This document shows, in pieces, positions 1 to 11,262 of a stretch of 64,000 nucleotides of DNA. The notes below the pieces were generated by a model. That model searched no databases. It was not told where the DNA came from and saw only the letters and a list, made by a program, of their open reading frames with translations. Every line of letters begins with the position of its first letter. Within the stretch, counting starts at the first letter, position 1. A program made the position numbers and the translations under genes. Source of the stretch: Halotia branconii CENA392 (GTDB lineage: Bacteria > Cyanobacteriota > Cyanobacteriia > Cyanobacteriales > Nostocaceae); the NCBI RefSeq assembly GCF_029953635.1, contig NZ_CP124543.1:2893455-2957454 (forward strand), given 5' to 3'.

Positions 1-501
1 TATATTCTTCAGTGTCTAAGTAAGGGTCAAATTTCCCACCCATACCTCTATGCCAAAGCATTGCTCGCATACAAGCTTCGGCAAATTCCATATTAATGCG
101 ATCGTGAAACCAGTGATGTAATAATTTGGGCATTTTGAAGGTTTCACCTTTCTTCATAAATGCCAAAAGTTCGGGGTGGGCTGTTGCTTGACCACGCCAA
201 ACTCGTAAATCAGCATCATCGCCAGCATAATGATTATGGCGATTTAAATACTCTTGGGGTAAGAAGTATTTAAAGAAGGGAAAAGGATCTAAAAATACTT
301 GTTCGGCAATATAAAGTAAGTCGCGCCAGTAAAAATCCATCGGCACAGCATAGGCTTTATATAAACCGATGATTTGCATCAGGTTTTCTGGAGTATCGGG
401 TAACATTGAACCACCTGCTTCGAGGCGATGAATAACTTCGGCAAATTCATGCTCGGAAGGTGGTAGCTTTGTATCAGCTTTTTCTGGAGTTTGTACCATT
501 T
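1..501 (-). CDS. cupA: CO2 hydration protein CupA/ChpY, N-terminal part (runs off window)
   Basis: The reading frame is open from an ATG at 501 to the left edge, giving 167 residues that start MVQTPEKADTKLPPSEHEF and include WRDLLYIAEQ and a HHWFHDRINMEFAEACMRA stretch. This matches the N-terminal half of the CupA/ChpY/CphX family, the peripheral subunit that makes the NDH-1MS complex hydrate CO2 to bicarbonate at the thylakoid membrane. It is third in the order ndhF3-ndhD3-cupA on one strand, the standard cyanobacterial arrangement, and cupS would be expected beyond the edge. About 170 bp separate it from ndhD3. The paralog CupB belongs to a different operon with ndhF4/ndhD4, so the ndhF3-type neighbours favour CupA. 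Confidence 0.9.
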
Positions 502-668
502 TGATTCCTTAAGATTTTTTATTTCACGCAAAGGCGCAAAGGCGCAAAGGTTAAGAGTTTTTTATTTTGAATTTTTCAAGTTCATACCTCGATTCAGCAA
601 CGCCAGATTTTTAAATTTCAGTACATAAAATTTCGGCGTTACTGATTGGTTTAGCAACGCCAGAAATA

Positions 669-2168
669 TTATTTCAAAGTTGCTTGAGAGATTACGGTTT
701 TATCGGCAGGGAGAATTGTGGCTACCATTGCTGTAGTTGTGGATTCACTCCAACGTACTAACCAAGTGGGTTGTACTCCCAAAAAGATGATTAGTAATGC
801 CAAAATTAAAGCGGGTATTTTTTCAGACCATATCACTTGGGGATAGTAGGCTATATTTTCCAGTTTGCCAAAGCAGGTGCGGTTGAGGAGAATCACAAAA
901 TAAACTGCGGTTAAACCTGACGAGACTACACATAATAGTGTTGGTAAGGGAAAGACGGAGAAACTGCCTTGAAATACAATAAATTCGGCAATGAATCCTG
1001 TTAAGCCGGGAATACCGGCGCTAGCCATACCACTGAGAACTAATAAGGCGCTAACTAAGGGTAAACCTCGGATGGGACTCATTAAGCCGTTAAGTTTATC
1101 TAATTCGCGGGTTCCAACTTTCGCTTCTACGACTCCCACTAAATGAAAGAGAATTGCTAGGATGATGCCGTGGCTGAACATTTGGGCGACAGCACCAACT
1201 AACGATAAAGAAGTACTAGCAGCAGCAGCTAACAAGACATAGCCCATGTGACCAATCGAACTGTATGCTACCATGCGCTTGATATCTTTTTGAGCGATCG
1301 CAATTACTGCTCCATATATAGTGCTAATTGCTCCCCAAATTGCTAATGTCGGTGCAATAATGCTCCAAGTGTCGGGAAACATCCCCATACCAAATCGCAA
1401 TAATCCATAAGTTCCCAATTTGGCTAGTACGCCACCGAGAAGAATGGCAATTGGTGCTGAAGCCTCTACATAAGCATCTGGCAACCAAGTATGGAAAGGA
1501 ATGAGAGGAATTTTAATGCCAAAACCTATGACTACTCCTACCAGTAAAAGTAGTTGTTTTGCTGTGGAAAGGTTTTCAGTAGAGACTGCATCAAAAGCAA
1601 AATCAGTCGAACCAGTTAGCCACACCATACCTAAAAATGTGGCTAAAATTAAGGCTCCCGAAACGGCAGTATAAATTAAAAACTTGATGCCTGCATAGGC
1701 TCGTTTTTCTCCTCCCCAAATGGAAATTAGTAAATAAAAGGGAATTAATTCTAGTTCATAAAACAAGAAAAACAACAACAAGTTTTCTGCCAAAAAAGCA
1801 CCAGCAACGCCACCACTTACTAACAAAACCATCGAATAGAAAAGCTTGGGGCGTTCAGTTTGTTTGCTACTGCTATAAATAGCAATCCAAGTGAGGAGGC
1901 TATTTAATACCAACATCAAAATTGATAATCCATCAGCCCCAAGTTGATAATTTAAACCCAGGGTTTCATTCCAAGGAAGATATTCTTGAAATTGCATCCC
2001 TGGATTGGTGATATCAAATTTCAACAGGATGAAAATATTCCACAGAAGAACTAGAAAAGATACTGTCAGGGCTACTAAACGAACGCGATTTGCAGGGATG
2101 GCGTTACCAGGCCAAAACCCGATAACAGCCGCAGCTAAAATTGGTATCCAGATTAAAACACTCAGCAT
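669..2168 (-). CDS. ndhD3: NAD(P)H-quinone oxidoreductase chain 4, NDH-1MS type (NdhD3)
   Basis: This 499-residue polytopic membrane protein is a proton-pumping antiporter-like subunit of complex I (NuoM/NdhD family). Visible marks are the conserved Glu in LLFFLFYELELIPFYLL, the IKIPLIPFHTWLPDAYVEA segment (lysine and His-Trp-Leu-Pro of the channel) and AQKDIKRMVAYSSIGHMGYV. The length is typical of the family. It lies 90 bp downstream of ndhF3 and upstream of cupA, so it is assigned to the low-CO2 inducible NDH-1MS complex rather than to the respiratory NdhD1/D2. The ATG at 2168 fits the family N-terminus (MLSVLIWIPILAAAVIG). Confidence 0.93.
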   Translation of the reverse strand: MLSVLIWIPILAAAVIGFWPGNAIPANRVRLVALTVSFLVLLWNIFILLKFDITNPGMQFQEYLPWNETLGLNYQLGADGLSILMLVLNSLLTWIAIYSSSKQTERPKLFYSMVLLVSGGVAGAFLAENLLLFFLFYELELIPFYLLISIWGGEKRAYAGIKFLIYTAVSGALILATFLGMVWLTGSTDFAFDAVSTENLSTAKQLLLLVGVVIGFGIKIPLIPFHTWLPDAYVEASAPIAILLGGVLAKLGTYGLLRFGMGMFPDTWSIIAPTLAIWGAISTIYGAVIAIAQKDIKRMVAYSSIGHMGYVLLAAAASTSLSLVGAVAQMFSHGIILAILFHLVGVVEAKVGTRELDKLNGLMSPIRGLPLVSALLVLSGMASAGIPGLTGFIAEFIVFQGSFSVFPLPTLLCVVSSGLTAVYFVILLNRTCFGKLENIAYYPQVIWSEKIPALILALLIIFLGVQPTWLVRWSESTTTAMVATILPADKTVISQATLK

Positions 2169-2177
2169 ATTAATTAG

Positions 2178-2258
2178 TTATTGGGCATGGGGCATGGGGC
2201 ATCCCTTCGGCTGCGCTCAGGGCAAGTGGGAATGGGGCGTGGGGCGTGGGGTATGGGG
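2178..2258. repeat. G-rich 'catggggcatgggg' intergenic repeat tract
   Basis: The 90-bp spacer between ndhF3 and ndhD3 is filled with iterated GGGGCATGGGGC/GGGGCGTGGGG units plus a 'cttcggctgcgctcag' tail. Related tracts occur at 5541-5592, 11084-11113 and 18263-18292, so this is a dispersed short repeat and not a gene. Being inside an operon, it is presumably transcribed. Confidence 0.75.
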
Positions 2259-4118
2259 TTAAAACATCAAGTCTAAAAGCTGTATTCCCCAGAATGGCCA
2301 AGTTACCCACATTCCTAAAATGCCTACTCCAAAAAGTATGGTGAAGGCATAAAATTGGGTTTGTCCAGAAGTACTGTATTTTAAACCTTCACCTCCTAAT
2401 AATGAAAACAAACCAACGAAGTTAACGATGCCATCAACTACGAAACGGTCAACCATATCGGCGAGTTTAGAAATTTGGGCAACGCCGAAAATGATGGTCA
2501 TCCGATAGAGTTTTGGAGTGTAAAAGTCGTAGGCTATCAAATCTTGTAAACCTTTCCAAGGCAGACGAATTGGTTTAGGAATATTGCCTAAGTAAATTAC
2601 ACCACTGATGCTGCAACCGAAAATGCTCGACCAAATTAAAAGTAGGGCAATATCTTTATTTAAAGTTGTCCAATTGGGTAATAATGATAAGCTTTGTAAT
2701 ATTAAAGGCAAGTGGAAAACAAAGCCTAATAATATTACCATTGGTAAAACCATTGGCCAGTGAACTTCAGGCGATCGCTCACTCATTTGTTTGGGTTTAC
2801 CACCAAAAATTAAACCAAATTCTCTGGTTAAACTAAAGGCTGTTAAACCATTAACAGCTATAACTACTCCCACCAATAAAGGTTGAACTCCCCACAGTGC
2901 GTCTGCTAATTTGAACAATGCCCAAAAGCTACCTAATGGTGGAAAACCAATTAATCCTAATGTCCCAACGATGAAAGCTAACCCAGAAATTGGGCGACGT
3001 GTCCATAGTCCACCTAGTTGGGTTACGTCTTGGGTAATGCTATTCCAAATAACTCCCCCGGTACTCATGACTAATAGTGCTGATGCTAAGGCGTGGGTGA
3101 GTACTAATAACAGTGCTACTTCGTCTTGTTGCACTCCTACAGCAATGAACACTAAACCCATGTAGGAACTGACAGAATAAGATAAACAGCGTTTAACGTC
3201 AACCTGGGCGATCGCAATTAAGGAACCACCTACGGCTGTTACCGCACCAATGGCAACTAAAAATGAAGAAACAAACGGTGAGAGAGTTAAAATAGGTTGC
3301 AGTTTAATTAATATCCAAGCACCACTAGCAACTACTACCGAGTTCCGCAAAACTGTACTAGGAACAGGCCCTTCCATTGCTTCATCTAACCATAGATGCA
3401 AGGGAAATTGAGCGCATTTGCCCATTGGCCCGGCCACTAAAGCTATACCTACCAATGTAATTACTGTAGGATCGACCTTAGCAGTAATCGCCCATTGGGC
3501 TAGTTCTGGATAATTCCAAGTTCCCGTTAGAGGCCACAATGCTAGTACCCCCATCAATAAAAATAAGTCTCCTACCCGTTTGGTTAAAAAAGCATCTCTA
3601 GCACCGGAGACTACTAAAGGTTGACTAAACCATAAACCAACTAACAAGTAAGTACCTAAAGTCAGAATTTCCAAAATTACATAGCTGAAAAACAAGTTGT
3701 TACACAAAGCTAGGGCGCACAATCCAGTTTCAAATAATCCTAATAAAGAATAAAAGCGTCCCCAGCCCCAATCCATTTCCATGTAACCAACTGCATAAAT
3801 CTGGGCTAGTAAATTCAACCCAGTAATCACTACCATTGCACCAACACTCACTGAAGAAATTTCTATAGCAATGGTGAGGTTTAAACCAGCAGTAGATAGC
3901 CAAGGAATAAATACTTCTTGGGATGGATGATTCCAAGTCGCTTGTAAGGCGATCGCACTATGAACTAACGCCAAAAATGTCATGATTAAGTTTAGATAAC
4001 CCGCCGGTCTTGGCCCGGTTTTGCGAATTAATCCCGGCGACCAAGGAATAGCCAACAAGCCACCCATTAACGCATAGCACGGAACTAGCCAAACAGTCTC
4101 AAGTAGAAACTGAGCCAT
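2259..4118 (-). CDS. ndhF3: NAD(P)H-quinone oxidoreductase chain 5, NDH-1MS type (NdhF3)
   Basis: This 619-residue polytopic protein of the NuoL/NdhF family is shorter than the 700-residue NdhF1 at 26898-29000, as expected for the NdhF3/F4 class. Seen are the FFSYVILEILTLGTYLLVGLWF helix, a KCAQFPLHLWLDEAMEGPVP channel motif and IAIAQVDVKRCLSYSVSSYMG. The C-terminal part (VDGIVNFVGLFSLLGGEGLKYSTSGQ) corresponds to the lateral-helix end of NdhF. With ndhD3 and cupA it forms the inducible high-affinity CO2-uptake module. As first gene it follows a 463-bp spacer that should carry the promoter. In other cyanobacteria this operon is controlled by CcmR/NdhR; I could not identify a definite operator here. 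Confidence 0.93.
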   Translation of the reverse strand: MAQFLLETVWLVPCYALMGGLLAIPWSPGLIRKTGPRPAGYLNLIMTFLALVHSAIALQATWNHPSQEVFIPWLSTAGLNLTIAIEISSVSVGAMVVITGLNLLAQIYAVGYMEMDWGWGRFYSLLGLFETGLCALALCNNLFFSYVILEILTLGTYLLVGLWFSQPLVVSGARDAFLTKRVGDLFLLMGVLALWPLTGTWNYPELAQWAITAKVDPTVITLVGIALVAGPMGKCAQFPLHLWLDEAMEGPVPSTVLRNSVVVASGAWILIKLQPILTLSPFVSSFLVAIGAVTAVGGSLIAIAQVDVKRCLSYSVSSYMGLVFIAVGVQQDEVALLLVLTHALASALLVMSTGGVIWNSITQDVTQLGGLWTRRPISGLAFIVGTLGLIGFPPLGSFWALFKLADALWGVQPLLVGVVIAVNGLTAFSLTREFGLIFGGKPKQMSERSPEVHWPMVLPMVILLGFVFHLPLILQSLSLLPNWTTLNKDIALLLIWSSIFGCSISGVIYLGNIPKPIRLPWKGLQDLIAYDFYTPKLYRMTIIFGVAQISKLADMVDRFVVDGIVNFVGLFSLLGGEGLKYSTSGQTQFYAFTILFGVGILGMWVTWPFWGIQLLDLMF

Positions 4119-4581
4119 TTACCTACCTCTAGATTGACAATAAAATTTAGGCAGTTTTGCCTGAAATTGCGTTGATCCCAGCTAAACCAGCTATTTTAGA
4201 TAACGCAAGTTTATATTTGCTTAATGTTTGATTAAAAATAGCTTACCGTTATATTTACTAAAAGGGAATTACTTTTATAAATAAATCTCAGATATTTACT
4301 CTAATTAATTCTTATATAGAAAAGGATTAAAGTTATAAATAGTAATGATTATATTTTATCTATCAACTATTAAAACTTACGCAAGAACTCCTGAACTCCT
4401 ATTCTCTGCGTCCTCAGCGTTCTCTGCGGTTAGATTTTCCGTTATCTGTGTGTAAGCCCTGAATGAACTTTCTTAAAGATTCATCAAGAAACAGATAAAT
4501 TTTTTCTATTGACAGAAATAACAAGAAATGATAAATCATGTATCCTTATAAAATTATTTAAATTAGCAGGATGGAAAAACA
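4119..4581. other. AT-rich spacer upstream of ndhF3
   Basis: No gene is seen in these 463 bp. The stretch must contain the ndhF3 promoter (minus strand) and the downstream flank of the GDPD gene. At about 4400-4445 there is a copy of the 'tctctgcgtcctcagcgttctctgcggtt' type repeat also found at 56412-56482. The rest is AT-rich without a convincing terminator. Confidence 0.6.
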
Positions 4582-5550
4582 TTACTGTTTCATATACCTT
4601 ATAGTTTTAGCTGTATCTGGATAGTCGCTAAATACGCCATCAATGCCTAAGCTGAAAAATAGTTGATATTCTCCTTGAGGATTTCCTTGAAAATCTAGTG
4701 GTAAAAAGCAATCTTCATTGCGAAAAGTCCAGGCATGAACTAGCAAACCAGCTGCATGAGCATTTTTAACTATAGATGTAGGCGATCGCAACTTCCCATT
4801 ACTATCTCTAGGAATAAGCAAGTTTTTATTAATACCAATCGCTTGTGCATATTCAGCAATTTCTCTCAAACCTGATGCTGTTGCTAAGTCTGCGTATGTG
4901 CGAATATCGTTGCTTACCACAAAATCTTCAGGTTTGCCAGTAGCGTTGAGCAATTGCACCAAAGGTAAATCGGTTTTGGTAGATAAATATTGCAAATTAC
5001 TGACTTCAAAAGACTGGATAAAAACGGGTATATCACTATTAGCAGTCAAAGTTGCCAAAAGAGGATCTTCTAATGATAGCCCTATAGATTGAAAGTAAGT
5101 CGGGTGTTTAGTTTCCGGATAAATACCGATTGTACGATTCATCTGGACGCTTTTAGCTTTGGTCAAATCAATGATTTCTTGCAGTGTAGGAATTGTAAAT
5201 AATCCATCGTAGATAGTATTTTGGGGTCGGATTTGAGGGATTCGCTCTTTAGTTCGTAGAGTTTTGATTTCTGCAAGGGTAAAGTCTTCAGTAAACCAGC
5301 CAATTTTTTCTTCTCCGTCAATAAGTTTAGTAGTTTGACGATCAGTAAACTCTGTGTGGCTAGCAACATCAGTAGTTTCCGAAATTTCGTTTTCATGGCG
5401 GGCAATTAAAACACCATCTTTGGTTGCAACTAAATCTGGTTCAATATAGTCAGCGCCGAGAGCGATCGCTAATTCATAAGCAGCCAAAGTATGCTCTGGA
5501 CGGTAGCCGCTAGCGCCTCGATGAGCAATTATAATTGGGGCATTGGGCAT
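4582..5550 (-). CDS. glpQ: Glycerophosphodiester phosphodiesterase
   Basis: This 322-residue GDPD-family enzyme hydrolyses glycerophosphodiesters to glycerol-3-phosphate and an alcohol. The N-terminus shows the catalytic signature IIAHRGASGYRPEHTLAAYE, followed by GADYIEPDLVATKDGVLIARHE, which supplies the acid residues and second His. The C-terminus ends with LGIDGVFSDYPDTA, the usual TIM-barrel closing strand. The length and the 'TDRQTTKL' insertion resemble the longer E. coli GlpQ-like class. No signal peptide is visible from the ATG at 5550, whose upstream region is a GGGGCATG-type repeat, so a longer secreted form seems unlikely but cannot be excluded. The gene symbol is by family resemblance. 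Confidence 0.85.
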   Translation of the reverse strand: MPNAPIIIAHRGASGYRPEHTLAAYELAIALGADYIEPDLVATKDGVLIARHENEISETTDVASHTEFTDRQTTKLIDGEEKIGWFTEDFTLAEIKTLRTKERIPQIRPQNTIYDGLFTIPTLQEIIDLTKAKSVQMNRTIGIYPETKHPTYFQSIGLSLEDPLLATLTANSDIPVFIQSFEVSNLQYLSTKTDLPLVQLLNATGKPEDFVVSNDIRTYADLATASGLREIAEYAQAIGINKNLLIPRDSNGKLRSPTSIVKNAHAAGLLVHAWTFRNEDCFLPLDFQGNPQGEYQLFFSLGIDGVFSDYPDTAKTIRYMKQ

Positions 5551-5727
5551 GGGGTATTTGTACTGAGCGAAGTCGAAGTATTGGGCATGGGGCGTAGTTT
5601 TTTATTTTAGTTGGATATCAGACATCCTTAATAATTGGAAGTTGAAAGCAGAAAAATATTAAATAATGTATATTTACTTACTTTAGTTTCAACAGTTAAA
5701 ATAAAATATTGCATTTAAATTTAGCTA

Positions 5728-6792
5728 ATGACAAATAATAATATCGAGATTGCTTTTAGCTTTGATACAACCGGAAGCATGTATCCTTGCTTGACCCAAG
5801 TACGGCGAAAAATTAAAAATACTGTTACTAGATTAATAGATGAAATTCCCTTAATTCGCATTGGTATTATCGCACATGGAGACTATTGTGACGCAGGTTC
5901 GACTTATGTCACTAAAATATTTAACTTATCTGGTGATGTTGATGCTATTTGTGATTTTGTGCAAAATGTAGAACCCACTGGAGGTGGAGATGCGCCAGAA
6001 TGTTATGAATTAGTATTACATGAATCTCAATCTCTATCTTGGTCAAAGTCAGCATCAAAATCACTGGTTTTGATTGGTGATGATATTCCCCATCCTCCAG
6101 CACACAATCCTCAAAAACTGAATTGGCGCAAAGAATTAGATAAATTAACCGATGCAGAAATTACAGTTTACGGAGTTCAAGCACTTAATCGCTCTCATGC
6201 AATTCCTTTTTATCAAGAACTAGCTGAAAAGTCTGGTGGTTTTCATATTAATTTAGACCAATTTTCATATATTACTGATTTATTTTTAGCAGTTTGTTAT
6301 CAACAATCTTCTAGTGAACAGTTACAAGCTTATGAACAAGAAGTAATCGATCAAGGACGCATGAGTCGTGGTTTAAATAAAATCTTTAACACCATGATGA
6401 ACCGAGCAGAAACATCTTATTACGAATCGGCTGATTTACGGGCAGTTTCTCCGGGACGTTTTCAAGTTTTAGAGGTTGAGCAAGACATTTCCATTAAAGC
6501 TTTAGTTTTGGAAAATGGTTTAAGTTTCAAAGTTGGGCGAGGTTTCTACGAATTTACGAAAACGGAAACCATTCAAGCTCATAAAGAAATTATTTTAATG
6601 GATCGGGTAACTGGTGATTTATTTGCCGGAGGTGCAGCACGGGAAATGTTAGGTCTACCAATGGATGCCACAATTCGCATTAAACCGAGTAACTTAGAAA
6701 AATATGTTGTGTTTGTCCAAAGTACCTCTGCTAATCGTAAACTGATTGGTAAAACCCGATTTTTATATGAAGTCGAAGACTGGGATCGTTAA
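5728..6792 (+). CDS. von Willebrand factor A domain protein
   Basis: This 354-residue protein has an N-terminal vWA domain with a MIDAS-like start (AFSFDTTGSMYPCLTQVR), a GDAPECYELVLHES segment that would supply the later metal-site residues, and LVLIGDDIPHPP. The C-terminal 150 residues (from about 200) are soluble and carry no motif I recognise, although AGGAAREMLGLP and KTRFLYEVE resemble other bacterial vWA proteins. There is no signal peptide, so it is probably cytoplasmic. It stands alone on the plus strand, convergent with the small ORF and parDE at 6809-7518. Substrate and partner are unknown. Confidence 0.75.
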   Translation: MTNNNIEIAFSFDTTGSMYPCLTQVRRKIKNTVTRLIDEIPLIRIGIIAHGDYCDAGSTYVTKIFNLSGDVDAICDFVQNVEPTGGGDAPECYELVLHESQSLSWSKSASKSLVLIGDDIPHPPAHNPQKLNWRKELDKLTDAEITVYGVQALNRSHAIPFYQELAEKSGGFHINLDQFSYITDLFLAVCYQQSSSEQLQAYEQEVIDQGRMSRGLNKIFNTMMNRAETSYYESADLRAVSPGRFQVLEVEQDISIKALVLENGLSFKVGRGFYEFTKTETIQAHKEIILMDRVTGDLFAGGAAREMLGLPMDATIRIKPSNLEKYVVFVQSTSANRKLIGKTRFLYEVEDWDR

Positions 6793-6808
6793 GCAACTGC
6801 TTTTAATA

Positions 6809-6952
6809 TTAGCAATGCTGCTGTCTAGAAATTTGCTCTTTTAGTAGTTGCATTGCTTGTTTTAGAAAATTACGTTGCCACTTTTGCTCAAAACCGTGGC
6901 GAGTTTCGACATCACGTAAAGTTCGCCAAAACTGAAGTAAATTAAAAATCAC
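6809..6952 (-). CDS. Small 47-residue ORF directly behind the ParE reading frame
   Basis: A GTG codon at 6952 follows the TAA stop of the ParE frame with no gap (TAAGTG), and the frame runs 47 codons to a TAA at 6809. The peptide is basic and amphipathic with LLQFWRTLRDVETRHGFEQ and a KQAMQLLKEQI helix-like stretch, a plausible protein composition. Its position suggests translational coupling to the parDE transcript. I recognise no family. It could be a chance frame, since it ends only 16 bp from the vWA gene on the other strand. Confidence 0.4.
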   Translation of the reverse strand: MIFNLLQFWRTLRDVETRHGFEQKWQRNFLKQAMQLLKEQISRQQHC

Positions 6953-7261
6953 TTATTCGTCGTCTTCTGAATCTTCAAAAATACTTTGGATGTCTCTTGC
7001 ACCATGTAGAACACGTATGACTTCAATGTCTTGGTTTATAGAACGGTAGAAAATTAGGTAATTCCCTACTGGAAAACTTCGTAGATTTGACGCTAAGGAA
7101 TCACGCTTTTTTCCCATACCTGGGTTTGATGCCAGCATTTTGAGTTGGCTATCAATTTTTTGTAGAAATTGATCTGCTTTTTCAAAGCTGTCATTAGCAA
7201 TAAAATTCTAAATATCCAATAAATCAGCTTGCGCTAACGGTTTTTTAAGAATTAAAGCCAT
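6953..7261 (-). pseudogene. parE: ParE-type toxin (type II TA) interrupted by an amber codon
   Basis: Read from an ATG at 7261 the frame gives MALILKKPLAQADLLDI, then TAG (7208-7210, codon 18), then NFIANDSFEKADQFLQKIDSQL and on to FPVGNYLIFYRSINQDIEVIRVLHGARD, the classic RelE/ParE C-terminal half. Apart from that single stop, the 102 sense codons are one uninterrupted ParE protein of normal length. ParE toxins usually have Trp at this place (DLxDIWxFIA), and TGG to TAG is one change. The start overlaps the antitoxin stop by one base (TAATG), the usual coupling. The remaining open part from 7138 (61 codons) lacks the N-terminal helix, so the toxin is probably inactive unless the amber is read through. 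Confidence 0.85.
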
Positions 7262-7518
7262 TATGCAGACTCTCTCTGCTGCCGTTGTTGTTTTGCCAAT
7301 TCGATGATTTCATCTATGTTAAAAGGTGTGGATTCTCCACTATCAATTCCTTGCTGTATCTCCCGACGCAACTCTGCAAGGCGTATTGCTTTGAAGGCAT
7401 CCTGCTCCTTGAGAAGCCGTAAACCTTCACGGATAACTTCAGAAGCAGAAGTATACATACCGCTTTCAACTTTAGATTGCACCCATTTTTCTAATTCTGG
7501 GGTTAAAGAAACGTTCAT
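7261..7518 (-). CDS. parD: ParD-type antitoxin
   Basis: The 85-residue protein begins MNVSLTPELEKWVQSKVESG and continues YTSASEVIREGLRLLKEQD, the ribbon-helix-helix signature of the ParD/CC2985 antitoxin family. The C-terminal third is acidic and would wrap the toxin. It is the first gene of the pair, and its TAA overlaps the toxin ATG by one base. Antitoxins of this family autorepress their promoter, which would lie in 7519-7640. The antitoxin is intact although its toxin carries a stop codon. Confidence 0.9.
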   Translation of the reverse strand: MNVSLTPELEKWVQSKVESGMYTSASEVIREGLRLLKEQDAFKAIRLAELRREIQQGIDSGESTPFNIDEIIELAKQQRQQRESA

Positions 7519-7646
7519 CTGCTACCTCTAGATCAGTTGATAGCAATAATCTTACTGGTAATAACAAAAAATATCCCAAAATGTCCAAATTTGTTATTAC
7601 TCTTTTATATATCCGTTGTCCAATACTTGATATAAGTTGAACTTTA

Positions 7647-8058
7647 CTAATTACTTCCATCGATTTCTGGACAAAATTCGTTGTTATACAAGACTCGGAT
7701 CATTTCTCGTCCAGAATATTTAAACAACACATCAAATTCAGGCATTGCATAAATGCGGGATGAATTAAAATTTTTGACCAAAGCAAAAGATTGATTCTTC
7801 GCGCCTTTGCGCCTACCCTGCGGGAAGCCGCTACCGCGTCTATGCGCGAAACAAAATTCATCACTTGATTCAGCAATGTCCAAATTTACTATTGGGCATT
7901 CTCAAATTTTCAGGAACGAGATAGGTTTGGATTGGTTCTGTTAGCACTAACCCATGCCCAGGAAAGAGAATAACGGTAATTTCACCACCACGCAGGCATC
8001 CTAAAACTCTTGCTGGGACACGCACATAAAAGGACGAACTGTTTTCTATATGATGCAT
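7647..8058 (-). pseudogene. Possible frameshifted hypothetical gene carrying a repeat insertion
   Basis: An ATG at 8058 opens a frame (MHHIENSSSFYVRVPARVLG...GGEITVILFPGHGLVLTEPI) that stops at 7870 just after LRMPNSKF. A second frame overlapping it by 14 bases continues as DIAESSDEFCF and ends at 7647 with YSGREMIRVLYNNEFC. The two may have been one gene joined by a frameshift. The middle of the second frame (HRRGSGFPQGRRKGAKN) is translated from a 'cgcctttgcgcctaccctgcgggaagccgc' type dispersed repeat. I recognise no family, and the composition is only weakly convincing. Confidence 0.3.
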
Positions 8059-8073
8059 ATCAAGATTCTGTAG

Positions 8074-8204
8074 TAAGTAAGTCGGTGCAATAAAATCAAA
8101 CTGTGTAAAGAAAAGTAAATAGCGCTCAAACTCTTTCTCCCCCTGCTCCCTGCCCCCTGCCCCCTGCTTGAATCCAACAATAATTATTTACGCCGACCTA
8201 CTTA
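8074..8204. mobile_element. 131-bp MITE-like element, family 1, copy 1
   Basis: The segment starts TAAGTAAGTCGGTG and ends with the complement of TAAGTAGGTCGGCG, giving imperfect 14-bp terminal inverted repeats. The interior contains the purine/pyrimidine tract tccccctgctccctgccc. A second copy of exactly 131 bp lies in the opposite orientation at 12220-12350 and differs by only about two bases. There is no ORF, so mobility would depend on a transposase elsewhere. I see no clear target-site duplication beyond a possible TA. Confidence 0.8.
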
Positions 8205-8356
8205 TGAGCTAGTAAGTAAGCGCAAATATTCATTATTGGTTTTAGCGCTACTACAAACCAAATACAGAGACTTTACTTTTCGTTACATAGTTTGGTCTTG
8301 TCTGGTTCACTTAACTTAATGCGGTACAACTATTATCAGCTGACTTTTTTACTGCC

Positions 8357-8935
8357 ATGACTGCAATTACCATCAACTTTAATAATGTCGTTAAATTGAA
8401 CGTCGACCAATTTTACCAACTGTGTCGGGATAATCCCGATGTCAAATTTGAACGTAATCAGTTAGGGGAAATAATTATTATGCCACCCACGGGAGGAGAA
8501 ACAGGAAAATGTAATGCATCAATGATTGCGGATTTTGTAATTTGGAACCGTCAAACAAAACTCGCAGAGGTATTCGACTCATCCACCTGCTTTAAACTCC
8601 CTAACGGTTCCGACCGTTCCCCCGATGTATCTTGGATAAAACTAGAGAGGTGGAACGTCCTCAAACCAGAACAGCGCGAAAAATTCCCACCCATTGCCCC
8701 AGATTTTGTTTTAGAATTGATGTCCTCGTCGGATAGCTTGAGTGAAACGCAAGCCAAAATGCAAGAATATGTGAATGCAGGTGTAAAACTGGGTTGGTTA
8801 ATTGATAGAAAAACTCGCCGTGTGGAAATTTATCGACAAGGGCAACCAAAAGAGATATTAGAGTTTCCCACAAGCTTATGTGGAGAAGATATATTACCAG
8901 GGTTTGTTTTGGACTTACAGATAATATGGAATTAA
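8357..8935 (+). CDS. Uma2 family (DUF820) putative endonuclease
   Basis: The 192-residue protein has the DUF820/Uma2 layout: NVDQFYQLCRDNPDVKFERNQLGEIIIMPPTGGETG, then SSTCFKLPNGSDRSPDVSWIKLERW, PDFVLELMSSSD, and VKLGWLIDRKTRRVEIYRQG. The SPDVSW, ELxSxSD and WLID motifs supply the PD-(D/E)XK-like acidic and basic residues of the family. Cyanobacterial genomes carry many such genes, often with unknown substrate. It sits 54 bp upstream of ligA on the same strand, but no functional link is implied by that alone. Confidence 0.85.
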   Translation: MTAITINFNNVVKLNVDQFYQLCRDNPDVKFERNQLGEIIIMPPTGGETGKCNASMIADFVIWNRQTKLAEVFDSSTCFKLPNGSDRSPDVSWIKLERWNVLKPEQREKFPPIAPDFVLELMSSSDSLSETQAKMQEYVNAGVKLGWLIDRKTRRVEIYRQGQPKEILEFPTSLCGEDILPGFVLDLQIIWN

Positions 8936-8953
8936 TTGCCTAGTTTTTAATAA

Positions 8954-11032
<2,079 letters not shown>

Positions 11033-11122
11033 AATTCTATTTCAGCCCCAGCATAAAAAGCAAAAAACCAATGGAGTAAGACTTCATGCCCCATGCACCA
11101 TGCCCCATGCCCTTTGTACACA

Positions 11123-11242
11123 GGCTTATTTACACCCTACCATTTGCAGTTAACAGGCAAACTTGAAGCTACAGAAACAGCGCTGGTAGCAGCTACACAA
11201 ATATTTGCAAGTGTCTCCCCTTGGATGGCTAATTTCTTTTAA
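11123..11242 (+). pseudogene. 3' remnant of an unknown gene, copy 1
   Basis: A start-less open stretch translates to GLFTPYHLQLTGKLEATETA and then LVAATQIFASVSPWMANFF before a TAA at 11240. The last 60 bp match 14095-14154 at about 52 of 60 bases, including the stop position, and the encoded ends are similar (LVAATQIFADVLPRMADFF). Two diverged copies that keep a shared C-terminus indicate decayed members of one gene family. Neither has a start codon in this window and I do not recognise the family. Confidence 0.45.
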
Positions 11243-11262
11243 AGACAAAGTTAAGTTGAACT

